Source: Lachnospiraceae bacterium UBA7076
GTDB taxonomy: Bacteria > Bacillota > Clostridia > Lachnospirales > Lachnospiraceae
Length of the DNA stretch: 64,000 bases
Direction of reading: 5' to 3'
Assembly: GCA_002493625.1 (NCBI GenBank)
Contig: DKZK01000006.1
Span: 32,436 to 96,435, forward strand
Part shown: positions 1 through 8,980 of the stretch, in pieces
Layout: each line of letters begins with the position of its first letter
How positions within the stretch are numbered: position 1 is the first letter of the stretch
The notes under the pieces: generated by a model
Database searches by the model: none
Seen by the model: the letters and a program-made list of their open reading frames with translations, nothing else
What the model was told of the DNA's origin: nothing
Position numbers and translations under genes: made by a program

Positions 1-608
1 CAATTATTGACAGGATGCTTGGCGGGTTTGGAGAGCCTCTTGACAAAATGAGAGATTTTTCAGAGATAGAGCTTTCCGTTCTTGAAAGGATTTTTAATAT
101 TATTATTGACTTGCTCAGAGAACCATGGAAGAATGTTATTGAAATTGCACCGTATCTTGAAAGGATAGAGACGAATTCACAGTTTGCGCAGATTATATCG
201 CCTTCCGAGATGATTGCCATTGTGACAATCAACATAAATATAGGCGGTGTTGAGGGACTTATGAATGTTTGTCTCCCCTATATAACACTTGAAGATATCA
301 TGGATAAGCTGAACACCAAATATTGGTTCTCAACAATGCAGGCAAGAGATGAGCAAAGTTATTCTGAGTTTATTGAAACCGTGATTAACAAGGCGCTTAT
401 ACCGATTTCAGCGGAGCTTGGAACGAGCACCATAATGGTTATGGATTTTATCAACCTTCAGGTTGGTGATATTATAAAATTAGACAAAAAAATTGAAGAT
501 GAGCTTGATGTTTACGTAGGTAATATTGTAAAATTTAAAGCGTTACCGGGTTCGTCTGAGAAAAAATATGCAGTTAAAGTTACAGAAATAATCAGAGAGG
601 AGGAATAA
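1..608 (+). CDS. fliM: FliM, flagellar motor switch protein (5' end cut off by the window)
   Basis: The frame is open from base 3, so this is the C-terminal ~200 residues of a protein usually about 330 long. FliM forms the middle of the cytoplasmic C-ring and, with FliG and FliY/FliN, sets rotation direction on CheY-P binding. Visible are the conserved LGGFGEP stretch and following DFSEIE segment of the FliM middle domain, then a C-terminal FliN/SpoA-like domain (about the last 80 residues, with VGDIIKLD and VGNIVKFKA). The N-terminal CheY-binding segment lies outside the window. It is 5 nt upstream of fliY, so the two are co-transcribed. The assignment is firm; only the start is missing. Confidence 0.93.
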   Translation, partial: IIDRMLGGFGEPLDKMRDFSEIELSVLERIFNIIIDLLREPWKNVIEIAPYLERIETNSQFAQIISPSEMIAIVTININIGGVEGLMNVCLPYITLEDIMDKLNTKYWFSTMQARDEQSYSEFIETVINKALIPISAELGTSTIMVMDFINLQVGDIIKLDKKIEDELDVYVGNIVKFKALPGSSEKKYAVKVTEIIREEE

Positions 609-613
609 AAGAG

Positions 614-1804
614 ATGGACGGAATGTTATCTCAGGAGGAGATTAATGCATTACTTGGCGGAGTGTCTGATGATACCTCAACTGACAGTAACAGCATAACA
701 CTTGAAGATGAAGAAAAAGATGCCATCGGTGAAATATCCAACATATGTATGGGTACGGCGGCAACAACTCTTTATTCCTTAGTAAACCAAAAGGTAGTTA
801 TAACAACCCCTGTTGTCAAAATAAACAATTGGGAAAATTTAACTTCAAATTATGAGAAGCCTTGTGTTTTCATAAATATTTTCTATCGTGAGGGTATTGA
901 TGGAAACAACGTATTGATACTTAAGGAAGATGATGTTAAGATAATAACGGATTTGATGATGGGTGGGGATGGGTTAAACCCGTCTGCCGAGCTTTCCGAG
1001 CTTCACTTCAGTGCAATATGTGAAGCCATGAACCAGATGATGGGCTCAGCTGCAACCTCCCTTTCATCAATGTTAAATCGAAAAATAGATATCAGTCCTC
1101 CTGAGGCAGATCTGGTTGACATGGCGGGAGACATTGATACATCGAAGGTGGACGCATTTCTTGCCAGTGATTTCGTTCAGGTTACGTTTAGAATGACCAT
1201 AGGCGAATTGGTTGACAGTACGATAATGCAGCTCTATCCGATTGATTTTGCCAAGGAGTTATATCAGATATTCAGTGGAGATGGAAGTGATGGAGCAAAG
1301 ACAGAAGCTCCGCAGCCGGCAGCACCACCGTCATCTGCCCCTACACCACCGCCACAGCCAGCACCGGCTCAGCCGCAGATGCAGATGCAGGGAATGCCAC
1401 AACAGGCAATGGCTCAGCAGCCTATGATGGGGATGCCTATGATGGGAGCCCCTATGTCGGGAGCGCCTATGATGGGAGTTCCGATGATGCCGCAACAGGA
1501 TGTGAATGTACAAAGCGTTCAGTTCCAAGCATTTAATCCGATTGTTAATCCTGCCCTGCAGCAGGAAAACATAGATTTAATAATGGATGTACCTTTGGAG
1601 GTTTCCGTTGTATTAGGAAGAACAAGAAAGTCAATAAAAGAAATTCTTGAATTTTCTCCGGGTACAATCATTGAATTAGATAAGCTTGCAGGTGAAGCCA
1701 TAGACGTAATGGTAAACCAGAAGCTTGTCGCAAAGGGTGAGGTAGTTGTTATCGAGGAGAGCTTCGGTATCAGGATCACGGAAATTATTAAGGAAAAAAT
1801 GTAA
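614..1804 (+). CDS. fliY: FliY, C-ring protein with CheC-like phosphatase and FliN domains
   Basis: 396 residues. The N-terminus carries the LSQEEINALL motif, a CheY-P-binding type peptide also used by FliM. Residues ~30-210 form a CheC/FliY domain with both phosphatase-type helices, seen as E-x-x-N in IGEISNICMG and in AICEAMNQMMG. Residues ~225-300 are a low-complexity linker rich in Pro, Gln and Met with near-repeats of PMMGAPM. The last ~80 residues are a FliN/SpoA domain (DVPLEVSVVLGRT). In Bacillus, FliY both builds the switch and dephosphorylates CheY-P; the intact motifs suggest the same here. RBS aggagg-like sequence lies in the fliM end; cheY follows after 14 nt. Confidence 0.93.
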   Translation: MDGMLSQEEINALLGGVSDDTSTDSNSITLEDEEKDAIGEISNICMGTAATTLYSLVNQKVVITTPVVKINNWENLTSNYEKPCVFINIFYREGIDGNNVLILKEDDVKIITDLMMGGDGLNPSAELSELHFSAICEAMNQMMGSAATSLSSMLNRKIDISPPEADLVDMAGDIDTSKVDAFLASDFVQVTFRMTIGELVDSTIMQLYPIDFAKELYQIFSGDGSDGAKTEAPQPAAPPSSAPTPPPQPAPAQPQMQMQGMPQQAMAQQPMMGMPMMGAPMSGAPMMGVPMMPQQDVNVQSVQFQAFNPIVNPALQQENIDLIMDVPLEVSVVLGRTRKSIKEILEFSPGTIIELDKLAGEAIDVMVNQKLVAKGEVVVIEESFGIRITEIIKEKM

Positions 1805-1818
1805 AAGGAGAATAAATT

Positions 1819-2181
1819 ATGGCAAAAAGTGTACTTATATGTGATGATGCTGCTTTTATGAGGATGATGATTAAGGATATCTTAGTAAAAAATGGTTACA
1901 ATATCGCAGGAGAGGCAGAAAATGGCGCAAAGGCTGTGGAAAAATATGCTGAGACAAAGCCGGATCTTGTACTTATGGATATCACTATGCCTGAGATGGA
2001 TGGTATACAGGCGCTTAAGCAGATTAAGGCGAATGATCCGAATGCAAGCGTTGTAATGTGTTCTGCAATGGGACAGCAGGCCATGGTTATTGAAGCCATA
2101 CAGTCAGGAGCAAAAGACTTTATCGTTAAGCCTTTCCAGCCTGACAGAGTTATTGAAGCCGTCAAAAAGGTAGTTGGTTAG
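1819..2181 (+). CDS. cheY: CheY, chemotaxis response regulator
   Basis: 120-residue single-domain receiver. The phosphoacceptor is Asp54 in LVLMDITMPEMDG; the acidic pair Asp9-Asp10 and Lys104 (in FIVKPF) complete the active site, and a Ser/Thr-type switch residue lies in VVMCSAM. CheY is phosphorylated by CheA and binds FliM/FliY to change motor rotation. Its place between fliY and fliO is the classical Firmicutes fla/che order. Preceded by an aaaaggag RBS. No output domain is present, so a transcriptional role is unlikely. Confidence 0.95.
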   Translation: MAKSVLICDDAAFMRMMIKDILVKNGYNIAGEAENGAKAVEKYAETKPDLVLMDITMPEMDGIQALKQIKANDPNASVVMCSAMGQQAMVIEAIQSGAKDFIVKPFQPDRVIEAVKKVVG

Positions 2182-2183
2182 TA

Positions 2184-2585
2184 ATGCTTATTTTTCTTAC
2201 CAATAGTACAGGATTTAGTGTTGTCTGGCAGACAATAAAGCTTATTCTTATATTTATTATTATACTTGTGTTGACATATTATGCCACAAAGCTTGTTGCC
2301 GGATTTCACAAAAATTCCTTGAGTGGGAGAACAAACTTAAAAATAGTAGAGTCCATGAGTCTCGGTAATAACAAATTTTTACTCGTTGTGGAGATTAATG
2401 GCTCTTATTATGCACTGGGAGTAGGAAAGGATAATGTCACGCTTATTGATAAACTGTCCGATTATACTCCCCGGGATGCGGATGGCTTTCATGATGTAGA
2501 TAATCCTAAAAAAGGCTTTAAGGATGTTCTGGCACAGTTTAAGACAAAATCAGAAGCTGATAATAAAAATCAGGATACGAAATAA
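2184..2585 (+). CDS. fliO: FliO, flagellar export gate accessory protein
   Basis: 133 residues with one membrane segment near the N-terminus (about residues 14-36, IKLILIFIIILVLTYYATKLV) followed by a cytoplasmic FliO domain containing the family-like LKIVESMSLGNNKFLLVVEINGSYYALGV run. FliO assists assembly of the FliP/FliR core of the type III export gate. The gene starts 2 nt after cheY, so translation probably depends on the upstream gene; a Shine-Dalgarno-like aaggt lies inside the cheY end. FliO is poorly conserved, so position directly before fliP supports the call as much as sequence does. Confidence 0.85.
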   Translation: MLIFLTNSTGFSVVWQTIKLILIFIIILVLTYYATKLVAGFHKNSLSGRTNLKIVESMSLGNNKFLLVVEINGSYYALGVGKDNVTLIDKLSDYTPRDADGFHDVDNPKKGFKDVLAQFKTKSEADNKNQDTK

Positions 2586-2608
2586 GACAAATAAAGTGGG
2601 TTTTTAGG

Positions 2609-3430
2609 ATGAAGTATAAAAAACTTTGCAAATATGTAATACTTCTTTTTATTGCTATAGTTGTTATATTTTCTGGTACAACTTCATATGCTACGGGTAT
2701 TACCCCGGAAACCGATGCTGAGGAGGGCGTGGATGGACAGTTTGACGATGATGATGGTGTTTCAGTAGGACTTACGCTTAATACCAACTCTGATTCGACA
2801 ACTCTTTCAGGCACCTTGCAGCTTTTATTGGTTATAACAATAATTTCAATAGCTCCGTCAATATTAGTTATGGTGACGTCATTTACGAGAATTATTGTTG
2901 TTCTTCATTTCTTAAGAACTGCAATAGGAACCCAATCATCGCCGCCAAATAATGTATTGATAGGGCTCTCATTATTTTTGACATTTTTTATTATGGGGCC
3001 GGTTTTTTCCCAGGTAAAGACGGAGGCGATTGACCCGCTTACGGCAGATGAAATCAGTCAGGAGGAAGCTATAGACAGATGTATACAGCCTGTAAGGGAA
3101 TTTATGATAAGTCAGGTAAGACCGGAAGACCTCAGACTGTTTATGGATATAGCCAATATGGGAACGGTTGAGAGTGTGCAGGATATTCCGATTACCGTCG
3201 TCATTCCGGCATTCATTATAAGCGAGCTCAGAGCCGCATTTATAATCGGCTTTCTGATATATATACCGTTTATTGTTATAGATATGGTTGTGGCGTCGGT
3301 GCTTATGGCGATGGGTATGATGATGCTGCCGCCTACGACAATATCCATGCCTTTTAAGATACTTTTGTTTATCCTTGCCGATGGATGGAATTTAGTGATA
3401 GGACAGCTCGTTTCATCCTTTAATTTCTGA
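2609..3430 (+). CDS. fliP: FliP, flagellar type III export gate membrane protein
   Basis: 273 residues. It begins with a cleavable-type signal sequence (hydrophobic residues ~8-26), then a short acidic extracytoplasmic stretch, then four membrane segments. Family hallmarks visible are VTSFTRIIVVLHFLR, the periplasmic region before RPEDLRLFMDIA, and the MGMMMLPPTTISMPFK C-terminal block. FliP forms the pentameric core of the FliPQR pore through which rod, hook and filament subunits pass. It lies in fliOPQR order, 23 nt after fliO. Confidence 0.95.
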   Translation: MKYKKLCKYVILLFIAIVVIFSGTTSYATGITPETDAEEGVDGQFDDDDGVSVGLTLNTNSDSTTLSGTLQLLLVITIISIAPSILVMVTSFTRIIVVLHFLRTAIGTQSSPPNNVLIGLSLFLTFFIMGPVFSQVKTEAIDPLTADEISQEEAIDRCIQPVREFMISQVRPEDLRLFMDIANMGTVESVQDIPITVVIPAFIISELRAAFIIGFLIYIPFIVIDMVVASVLMAMGMMMLPPTTISMPFKILLFILADGWNLVIGQLVSSFNF

Positions 3431-3475
3431 CATTTTTAGGGAAGGATATATCCTTGGATTATGAGGTGATAAATT

Positions 3476-3745
3476 GTGACTACAGGTGACGTTATGGAGG
3501 TAGCAGTTCAGGCTATATGGCTTGTTTTAAAATGCAGCGCGCCTATGCTGCTTGTGTCTCTTATTGTTGGACTTGTAATAAGTATTTTTCAGACTGTTAC
3601 ATCCATACAGGAGCAGACGCTGACCTTTGTGCCGAAAATGCTTTCCATTTTTTTGACGTTGATTATATGCGGTGACTGGATATTAACGAATATTCTTTCA
3701 TTTATTCAGGATTTGTATGGCAGATTTGGGGAATTTGTGAGGTAG
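3476..3745 (+). CDS. fliQ: FliQ, flagellar export gate protein
   Basis: 89 residues, the usual family length, with two membrane hairpins separated by the conserved SIFQTVTSIQEQTLTFVPK block. FliQ packs around FliP/FliR in the export gate. The start is taken as GTG at 3476 because gaggtgat sits about 8 nt upstream; the next in-frame ATG at 3494 would remove conserved N-terminal residues. It is followed after 6 nt by fliR. Confidence 0.93.
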   Translation: MTTGDVMEVAVQAIWLVLKCSAPMLLVSLIVGLVISIFQTVTSIQEQTLTFVPKMLSIFLTLIICGDWILTNILSFIQDLYGRFGEFVR

Positions 3746-3751
3746 CATGTT

Positions 3752-4525
3752 GTGGATTTGACGATATCAACCTTAACATTAGAATCATTTCTGCTTGTGG
3801 TTGTGAGAACCGGCACATTTACTGCGGTTGCTCCGCTTTTTGGACACAGAAGCGTGAATGCAAGACTTCGGGTGCTGATTGCCGCATGTATTTCCCTGAC
3901 CGTTTTTTCTGCAAAGACCATAGCCCTTCCTGTATATTCTTCGGTATTGGGATATTCAATGCTTGTACTTAAGGAAGCGGCAGTCGGGTTATCGCTTGGG
4001 TTTGTTGCAAGGCTTGTCATGTCCACGCTTATTCTTGCAGGCGAATTTATAGACAGGGAAATAGGCTTTACCATGTCCACGAACTTTGATCCAAGCACAG
4101 GAGCAATGGTTACGATTACGGCAGAGCTTTATGATAAGCTTATATATGTCATAATCCTGATTACGGGAATGCATCATTATATTATAAGAGCTATTGCCCA
4201 GACCTTTGACATAATTCCGGTAGGTCAGGTAAATGCAAGCTTTGAAAAATTGTATATAACGGTGCTTGATTTCATAATACAGTATTATAATATAGGGTTT
4301 ATGATTGCCATGCCGATTTTTATTTCCATGACAATGTTAAACGTAATTTTGGGAGTTTTGACAAAGAGCTCGCCTCAGATGAATATGTTTGCAATAGGAA
4401 TGCAGATGAAGGTTATCATTGGAATGCTGGCGCTTACGATAGTGATCGTTTTTGTTCCGGGAATCACAAATATTCTTATGGACAAAATGCAGGCCATGAT
4501 TAATTCCCTGATTGGAGGCTTTTAA
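3752..4525 (+). CDS. fliR: FliR, flagellar export gate protein
   Basis: 257 residues, all-helical integral membrane protein with about six hydrophobic segments and FliR features such as GFVARLVMSTLILAGEFID and the FDPSTG loop. It completes the FliP5Q4R1 export pore. GTG at 3752 is chosen: gtgaggtag precedes it, and the nearby ATG at 3747 runs into an immediate stop. The gene abuts flhB, whose ribosome binding site lies within the fliR 3' end. Confidence 0.93.
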   Translation: MDLTISTLTLESFLLVVVRTGTFTAVAPLFGHRSVNARLRVLIAACISLTVFSAKTIALPVYSSVLGYSMLVLKEAAVGLSLGFVARLVMSTLILAGEFIDREIGFTMSTNFDPSTGAMVTITAELYDKLIYVIILITGMHHYIIRAIAQTFDIIPVGQVNASFEKLYITVLDFIIQYYNIGFMIAMPIFISMTMLNVILGVLTKSSPQMNMFAIGMQMKVIIGMLALTIVIVFVPGITNILMDKMQAMINSLIGGF

Positions 4526-4526
4526 T

Positions 4527-5648
4527 ATGGAGTTATACAGCTCCGGAATAAAATATAATCTTCAGTTTTTTGCCAAGGAAGGACAGGGCGGTGAAAAGAC
4601 GGAAGAACCAACGGCAAAAAAAATTGAGGATACACGTAAGGAAGGACAGGTAGCTAAAAGTAAAGAGATTTCATCTGCGTTTTCACTTTTGGCACTTTTT
4701 CTGTGTCTCAGAATATTTATAGGTTTTCTGGGCGAGAGAATGCAGGGGGTTTTTTTTTCCTTTTGGAAGGAAATGTCAATCTATCCGCAGGATGATTTTA
4801 ACTCTGTAACTGCATGGCAGATATTGCTTGACGCTATAATATATCTGCTTATCACATGTCTTCCTTTTTTGGCGGTGGCTTTTATAGTTTCTTTCATGTC
4901 CCAGAAGATTCAGATTAAATGGATGGTGACCGCAAAGCCGCTTAAGCCGAAAATGAATAAGCTTAACCCTATAAACGGATTTAAGCGTATGTTTTCAAAG
5001 CAGGTATTGTTTGAGTTGATTTTGTCCATTTTTAAACTGGTAGTGTTTGCCGCCATAGCCTATTCAGTTGTGAAGGACAATATAGGCATGATTTTATCAT
5101 TGTATACCCTGACGATAAGGGATTGTCTTGGTATTTTGTTTGACCTTGTAATGGAGCTTGGAATTAAAATATCTTTAGTTTATATTGTGCTGAGTTTAGC
5201 AGATTACGTATTTCAGAGATGGAAGCACAAGCAGGATATAAAAATGACAAAGCAGGAGGTCAAGGATGAATATAAAAATCAGGAAGGTGACCCGAAGGTA
5301 AAGAGCCAGCAGAGACAGAGAATGCAGCAGGCATCAAGAAGGCGTATGATGCAGAGTATTCCTGAGGCAGATGTTGTAATAACAAACCCTACACATTTTG
5401 CAGTTGCGCTTAAATATGACAATACGGTGAGCGAAGCCCCTGTCGTTACGGCAAAGGGTGCAGACTATCTCGCCTTTAAGATAAGAGACATAGCAAGGGA
5501 AAACGGCGTGGAAATTGTGGAAAATAAGCCTCTTGCAAGGATGCTGTATTCCAATGTTGATATTGGAAGGGAAATACCGCCGGAGCTTTATCAGTCAGTG
5601 GCAGAAATTCTTGCATACGTTTATGGAATAAAAAATAAAGCAGGCTAA
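4527..5648 (+). CDS. flhB: FlhB, export-apparatus substrate-specificity switch
   Basis: About 373 residues. An N-terminal domain with four membrane segments (residues ~30-210) is followed by a cytoplasmic domain with the autocleavage motif NPTH in VVITNPTHFAVAL. Cleavage between Asn and Pro switches export from rod/hook to filament proteins. The ATG at 4527 is preferred over an upstream in-frame TTG at 4512 because ggagg lies at a correct distance before 4527 and inside fliR. The basic linker (KQEVKDEYKNQEGDPKVK) is typical of the family. A 76-nt gap then leads to flhA. Confidence 0.94.
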   Translation: MELYSSGIKYNLQFFAKEGQGGEKTEEPTAKKIEDTRKEGQVAKSKEISSAFSLLALFLCLRIFIGFLGERMQGVFFSFWKEMSIYPQDDFNSVTAWQILLDAIIYLLITCLPFLAVAFIVSFMSQKIQIKWMVTAKPLKPKMNKLNPINGFKRMFSKQVLFELILSIFKLVVFAAIAYSVVKDNIGMILSLYTLTIRDCLGILFDLVMELGIKISLVYIVLSLADYVFQRWKHKQDIKMTKQEVKDEYKNQEGDPKVKSQQRQRMQQASRRRMMQSIPEADVVITNPTHFAVALKYDNTVSEAPVVTAKGADYLAFKIRDIARENGVEIVENKPLARMLYSNVDIGREIPPELYQSVAEILAYVYGIKNKAG

Positions 5649-5724
5649 GTCCTTAGGACATAGCTTATACATGAAACGTGTGGAAATATATAATCATTTA
5701 CATTGAAAGGAGGTACAAGGGAAT

Positions 5725-7767
5725 ATGAGACGGAATGATTTATTTCTTGGGGTATATCTGTTAGCTGCAGTTATATTCTTTATTATTCCTATGCCTTCGC
5801 AGCTTCTTGATGTGCTTATACTTTTTAATGTTTCAATGTCACTGGTTATAGTATTTAACTGTCTTTTTACGTCAGAGACACTTAATATGTCAGGATTTCC
5901 GACGTTGCTTTTGTTTACAACCGTATTTAGGATTTCCTTAAATGTATCTTCCACAAGACTGATTCTCACTACGGGAAATCCGGGACAGGTGGTACAGGTT
6001 TTCGGCTCCTTCGTAGGAGGAGGAAATCTTGTAATCGGTGCCATCATTTTCATTGTGCTTATCATCGTACAGATGCTTGTTATAAATAAGGGTTCCGAGA
6101 GAGTATCAGAGGTAACGGCGAGATTTACACTTGACGCCATGCCGGGTAAACAGATGGCGATTGACGCGGACCTTAACACAGGGGCGATAACCGATCAGGA
6201 GGCTATCGTAAGGAGAGAAAAGATACAGGCAGAATCAGCATTTTTCGGAGCCATGGACGGTGCCTCAAAATACGTTAAGGGAGACGCTGCTGCAGGTCTT
6301 ATCATTACGATTATAAATATTGTGGGCGGTCTTGCAATCGGAATGACCTCCATGGGTCTTTCCATGAGTGAAGCGCTTAATAAGTTTGTTATCCTTACAA
6401 TCGGTGACGGACTTGTTTCACAGATACCTTCCATGCTTATATCCCTTTCCACAGGTATACTTGTCACGAAGGCGTCAAAGGAGGAAAATATAGGAGATAT
6501 CCTTATCGGACAGCTTTTTTCCATTCCGAAGGTTCTCCTTATGGTTGGAATTGCCATGATAATTCTCGGCGCCATGACGCCTCTTAACTTTTTCTTCTGC
6601 GGCGCTTATGGTCTGTTTTTCATTATTCTTTCCTTTGCCATACGCGGAAGCCAGGAGGAGGCAGCCATAAAGGAGGAGGTTGAGGAGGAGGAAATCCAGG
6701 CGGATGAAGTCAGAAGACATGAAAATGTTAATTCACTGCTTCAGGTTGACCCTATTGAACTTGAGTTTGGTTATGGTATAATACCGTTAGCTGACGTAAA
6801 TCAGGGAGGAGATTTGCTTGACAGAGTTGTCATGATAAGAAGGCAGATAGCCCTTGAGCTTGGCGCTGTCGTTCCGATTATAAGGCTCAGGGATAACATA
6901 CAGCTTAACCCGAACCAATACATAATAAAGATAAAAGGCATACAGGTCAGTGAGGGAGAAATACTGTTTGACCATTATATGGCAATGAATCCGGGCTATG
7001 TTGAGGATGAGATAACGGGTATTCCTACCTTTGAACCGGCATTCCACCTTGAGGCAATGTGGATTACGGAATCACAGAGAGAGCGCGCCGAGTCACTCGG
7101 TTATACCGTAGTTGACCCGCCATCCATTATTGCTACGCACCTTACGGAGATTATAAAAGAGCATCTTGATGAGCTGCTCAACAGACAGGATGTACAGAAT
7201 CTTATTGACAACATCAAAGAGACGAATAAGACTCTTGTTGATGAGCTTGTGCCGAAGCTTTTAGGCGTAGGCGATATTCAGAAGGTTTTGCAGAATCTTT
7301 TAAAAGAAGGCATCTCAATCAGAGACCTTGTAACGATATTTGAAACACTTGCAGATTATGCGGCAACGAGCCGTGATACTGACATACTTACCGAGTATGT
7401 GCGTCAGTCATTAAAGAGAGCTATATCAAACAAATATTTTGGCGACAGTGAGACAACAACAGTTGTAACCCTTGACCCTAAGGTTGAACAGATGATTATG
7501 AGCTCCATTAAGCAGACGGAGCAGGGGGCATACATATCTCTTGACCCTGCAGTTACGAAACAGATACTTACCGCAACGGAGACAGAGATACAAAAGCTGG
7601 AGAATAAGGGACAATCACCGATTATAATTACGTCTCCAATTGTAAGGATGTATTTTAAAAAGCTTACAAATGATTATTTTAAGGATTTAATAGTTGTTTC
7701 ATATAATGAGATTGATTCAGACATAGAGCTTAAATCCGTGGGAGTGGTGACGATAGATGATAATTAA
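5725..7767 (+). CDS. flhA: FlhA, flagellar export-apparatus component
   Basis: 680 residues, typical length. The N-terminal ~310 residues hold about eight membrane segments and FHIPEP-family blocks such as NVSSTRLIL, ARFTLDAMPGKQMAIDADLNTG (conserved cytoplasmic loop) and GDGLVSQIPSMLIS. The soluble C-terminal half (from ~330) forms the ring that docks chaperone-substrate complexes. A strong RBS, aaaggaggt, precedes the ATG. Its end overlaps the flhF start by 11 nt, implying translational coupling. Confidence 0.95.
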   Translation: MRRNDLFLGVYLLAAVIFFIIPMPSQLLDVLILFNVSMSLVIVFNCLFTSETLNMSGFPTLLLFTTVFRISLNVSSTRLILTTGNPGQVVQVFGSFVGGGNLVIGAIIFIVLIIVQMLVINKGSERVSEVTARFTLDAMPGKQMAIDADLNTGAITDQEAIVRREKIQAESAFFGAMDGASKYVKGDAAAGLIITIINIVGGLAIGMTSMGLSMSEALNKFVILTIGDGLVSQIPSMLISLSTGILVTKASKEENIGDILIGQLFSIPKVLLMVGIAMIILGAMTPLNFFFCGAYGLFFIILSFAIRGSQEEAAIKEEVEEEEIQADEVRRHENVNSLLQVDPIELEFGYGIIPLADVNQGGDLLDRVVMIRRQIALELGAVVPIIRLRDNIQLNPNQYIIKIKGIQVSEGEILFDHYMAMNPGYVEDEITGIPTFEPAFHLEAMWITESQRERAESLGYTVVDPPSIIATHLTEIIKEHLDELLNRQDVQNLIDNIKETNKTLVDELVPKLLGVGDIQKVLQNLLKEGISIRDLVTIFETLADYAATSRDTDILTEYVRQSLKRAISNKYFGDSETTTVVTLDPKVEQMIMSSIKQTEQGAYISLDPAVTKQILTATETEIQKLENKGQSPIIITSPIVRMYFKKLTNDYFKDLIVVSYNEIDSDIELKSVGVVTIDDN

Positions 7768-8980
7768 GAAATTTCAGGCGCAAACTGAAAAAGAAGCAAC
7801 GCTTATGGCAAAGGAGGAGCTTGGTTCTGACGCTATTGTGATGAACATAAAGACCATAAAGCCAAAGGGGATTTTCAGCCTGTTTAAAAAACCGAGAGTG
7901 GAGCTTACTGCCGCAATTGACGAAAATGCGGCAGAGAAAAAGGAGGCTGCAAAAAAGCAGTTTGCGAAGGCGGTGGAGGAGACTCCTTACAAATTTGGTG
8001 ATGATGTGTTTGCCTCGTCCGATAATGAGTATGTTGTTGAAACGCAAAGCGCCATAGAAGAAAAGATAAATAATATTGCAAAGCTTTTGGAGCAGCAGCT
8101 TGCAGCACCTAAGGCTGAGCCGGAAAAGAAAGCTCCGAAGGAGGAAGAAGCGGAAACTAAGAAGCCGGAGGAGGTTCCGGAGGAGGAACAGAAGCCAAAG
8201 GTTTTAGATCTTATAAGAAATCAGCTCATTGAAAATGAGGTGATGGAAAAATATGCGGATGCAATCATTAATGAGCTTGAAAATCAGAGTGAAAACCAGC
8301 CGATTGACAATCTGCTTGCATACATTTATCAGAAGATTGTTTTAAAGCTTGGAGAGGTTTCGATTGTCAAATGCTCTGAAAATAAACCGAAAATTGTATT
8401 CTTTGTAGGAAATACCGGTGTGGGAAAGACAACCACAATGGCAAAGCTTGCCTCAAAATTTAAGCTGGAGCAGAAGCTTGAGATTGCCATGTTCTCACTT
8501 GATACCTACAGAATTGCCGCCATAGAGCAGATAAAAACCTATGCTAACATTTTAAATACTCCTATGGAGGTTGTGTACACGCCTGAGGAAATGAGAAAGC
8601 TTGTAGAAAAATACAAGGACTGTGATTTGATATTTGTGGATACGGCGGGCAGGTCGCACAAAAACACCGAACAGAAAAATGATTTGGATTCTATAATAAG
8701 CAGTGTTAAGGAATACGAATGTGAAATATTATTAGTAGTGAGCGCAACAACAAAATACAGCGATTTAAAAAGCATTGCCGATGTATACAGTGATTTGTTT
8801 GATTATAAGCTTGTATTTACAAAGCTTGATGAAACAAGGGGCTTAGGCAACATACTGAATCTTAAGCTTGATACGGATAAGAGCTTGTCCTATGTAACAT
8901 GGGGACAGAATGTGCCCGAGGACATTGGAGCGTTAAATCCACAGGTTATTGCAAAAAAACTGTTGGGAGGTGCGGAGTAA
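7757..8980 (+). CDS. flhF: FlhF, SRP-type GTPase for flagellum placement
   Basis: 407 residues. The N-terminal ~200 residues form a B-domain plus a charged Glu/Lys/Pro-rich linker; the C-terminal ~200 residues are an NG GTPase domain of the FtsY/Ffh type with P-loop GNTGVGKTTTMAKLA, DTYRIAA, DTAGRS and the TKLDE base-recognition motif. FlhF recruits early flagellar components to the assembly site and is stimulated by FlhG. It overlaps flhA and directly abuts flhG, matching the conserved flhA-flhF-flhG order. Confidence 0.94.
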   Translation: MIIKKFQAQTEKEATLMAKEELGSDAIVMNIKTIKPKGIFSLFKKPRVELTAAIDENAAEKKEAAKKQFAKAVEETPYKFGDDVFASSDNEYVVETQSAIEEKINNIAKLLEQQLAAPKAEPEKKAPKEEEAETKKPEEVPEEEQKPKVLDLIRNQLIENEVMEKYADAIINELENQSENQPIDNLLAYIYQKIVLKLGEVSIVKCSENKPKIVFFVGNTGVGKTTTMAKLASKFKLEQKLEIAMFSLDTYRIAAIEQIKTYANILNTPMEVVYTPEEMRKLVEKYKDCDLIFVDTAGRSHKNTEQKNDLDSIISSVKEYECEILLVVSATTKYSDLKSIADVYSDLFDYKLVFTKLDETRGLGNILNLKLDTDKSLSYVTWGQNVPEDIGALNPQVIAKKLLGGAE

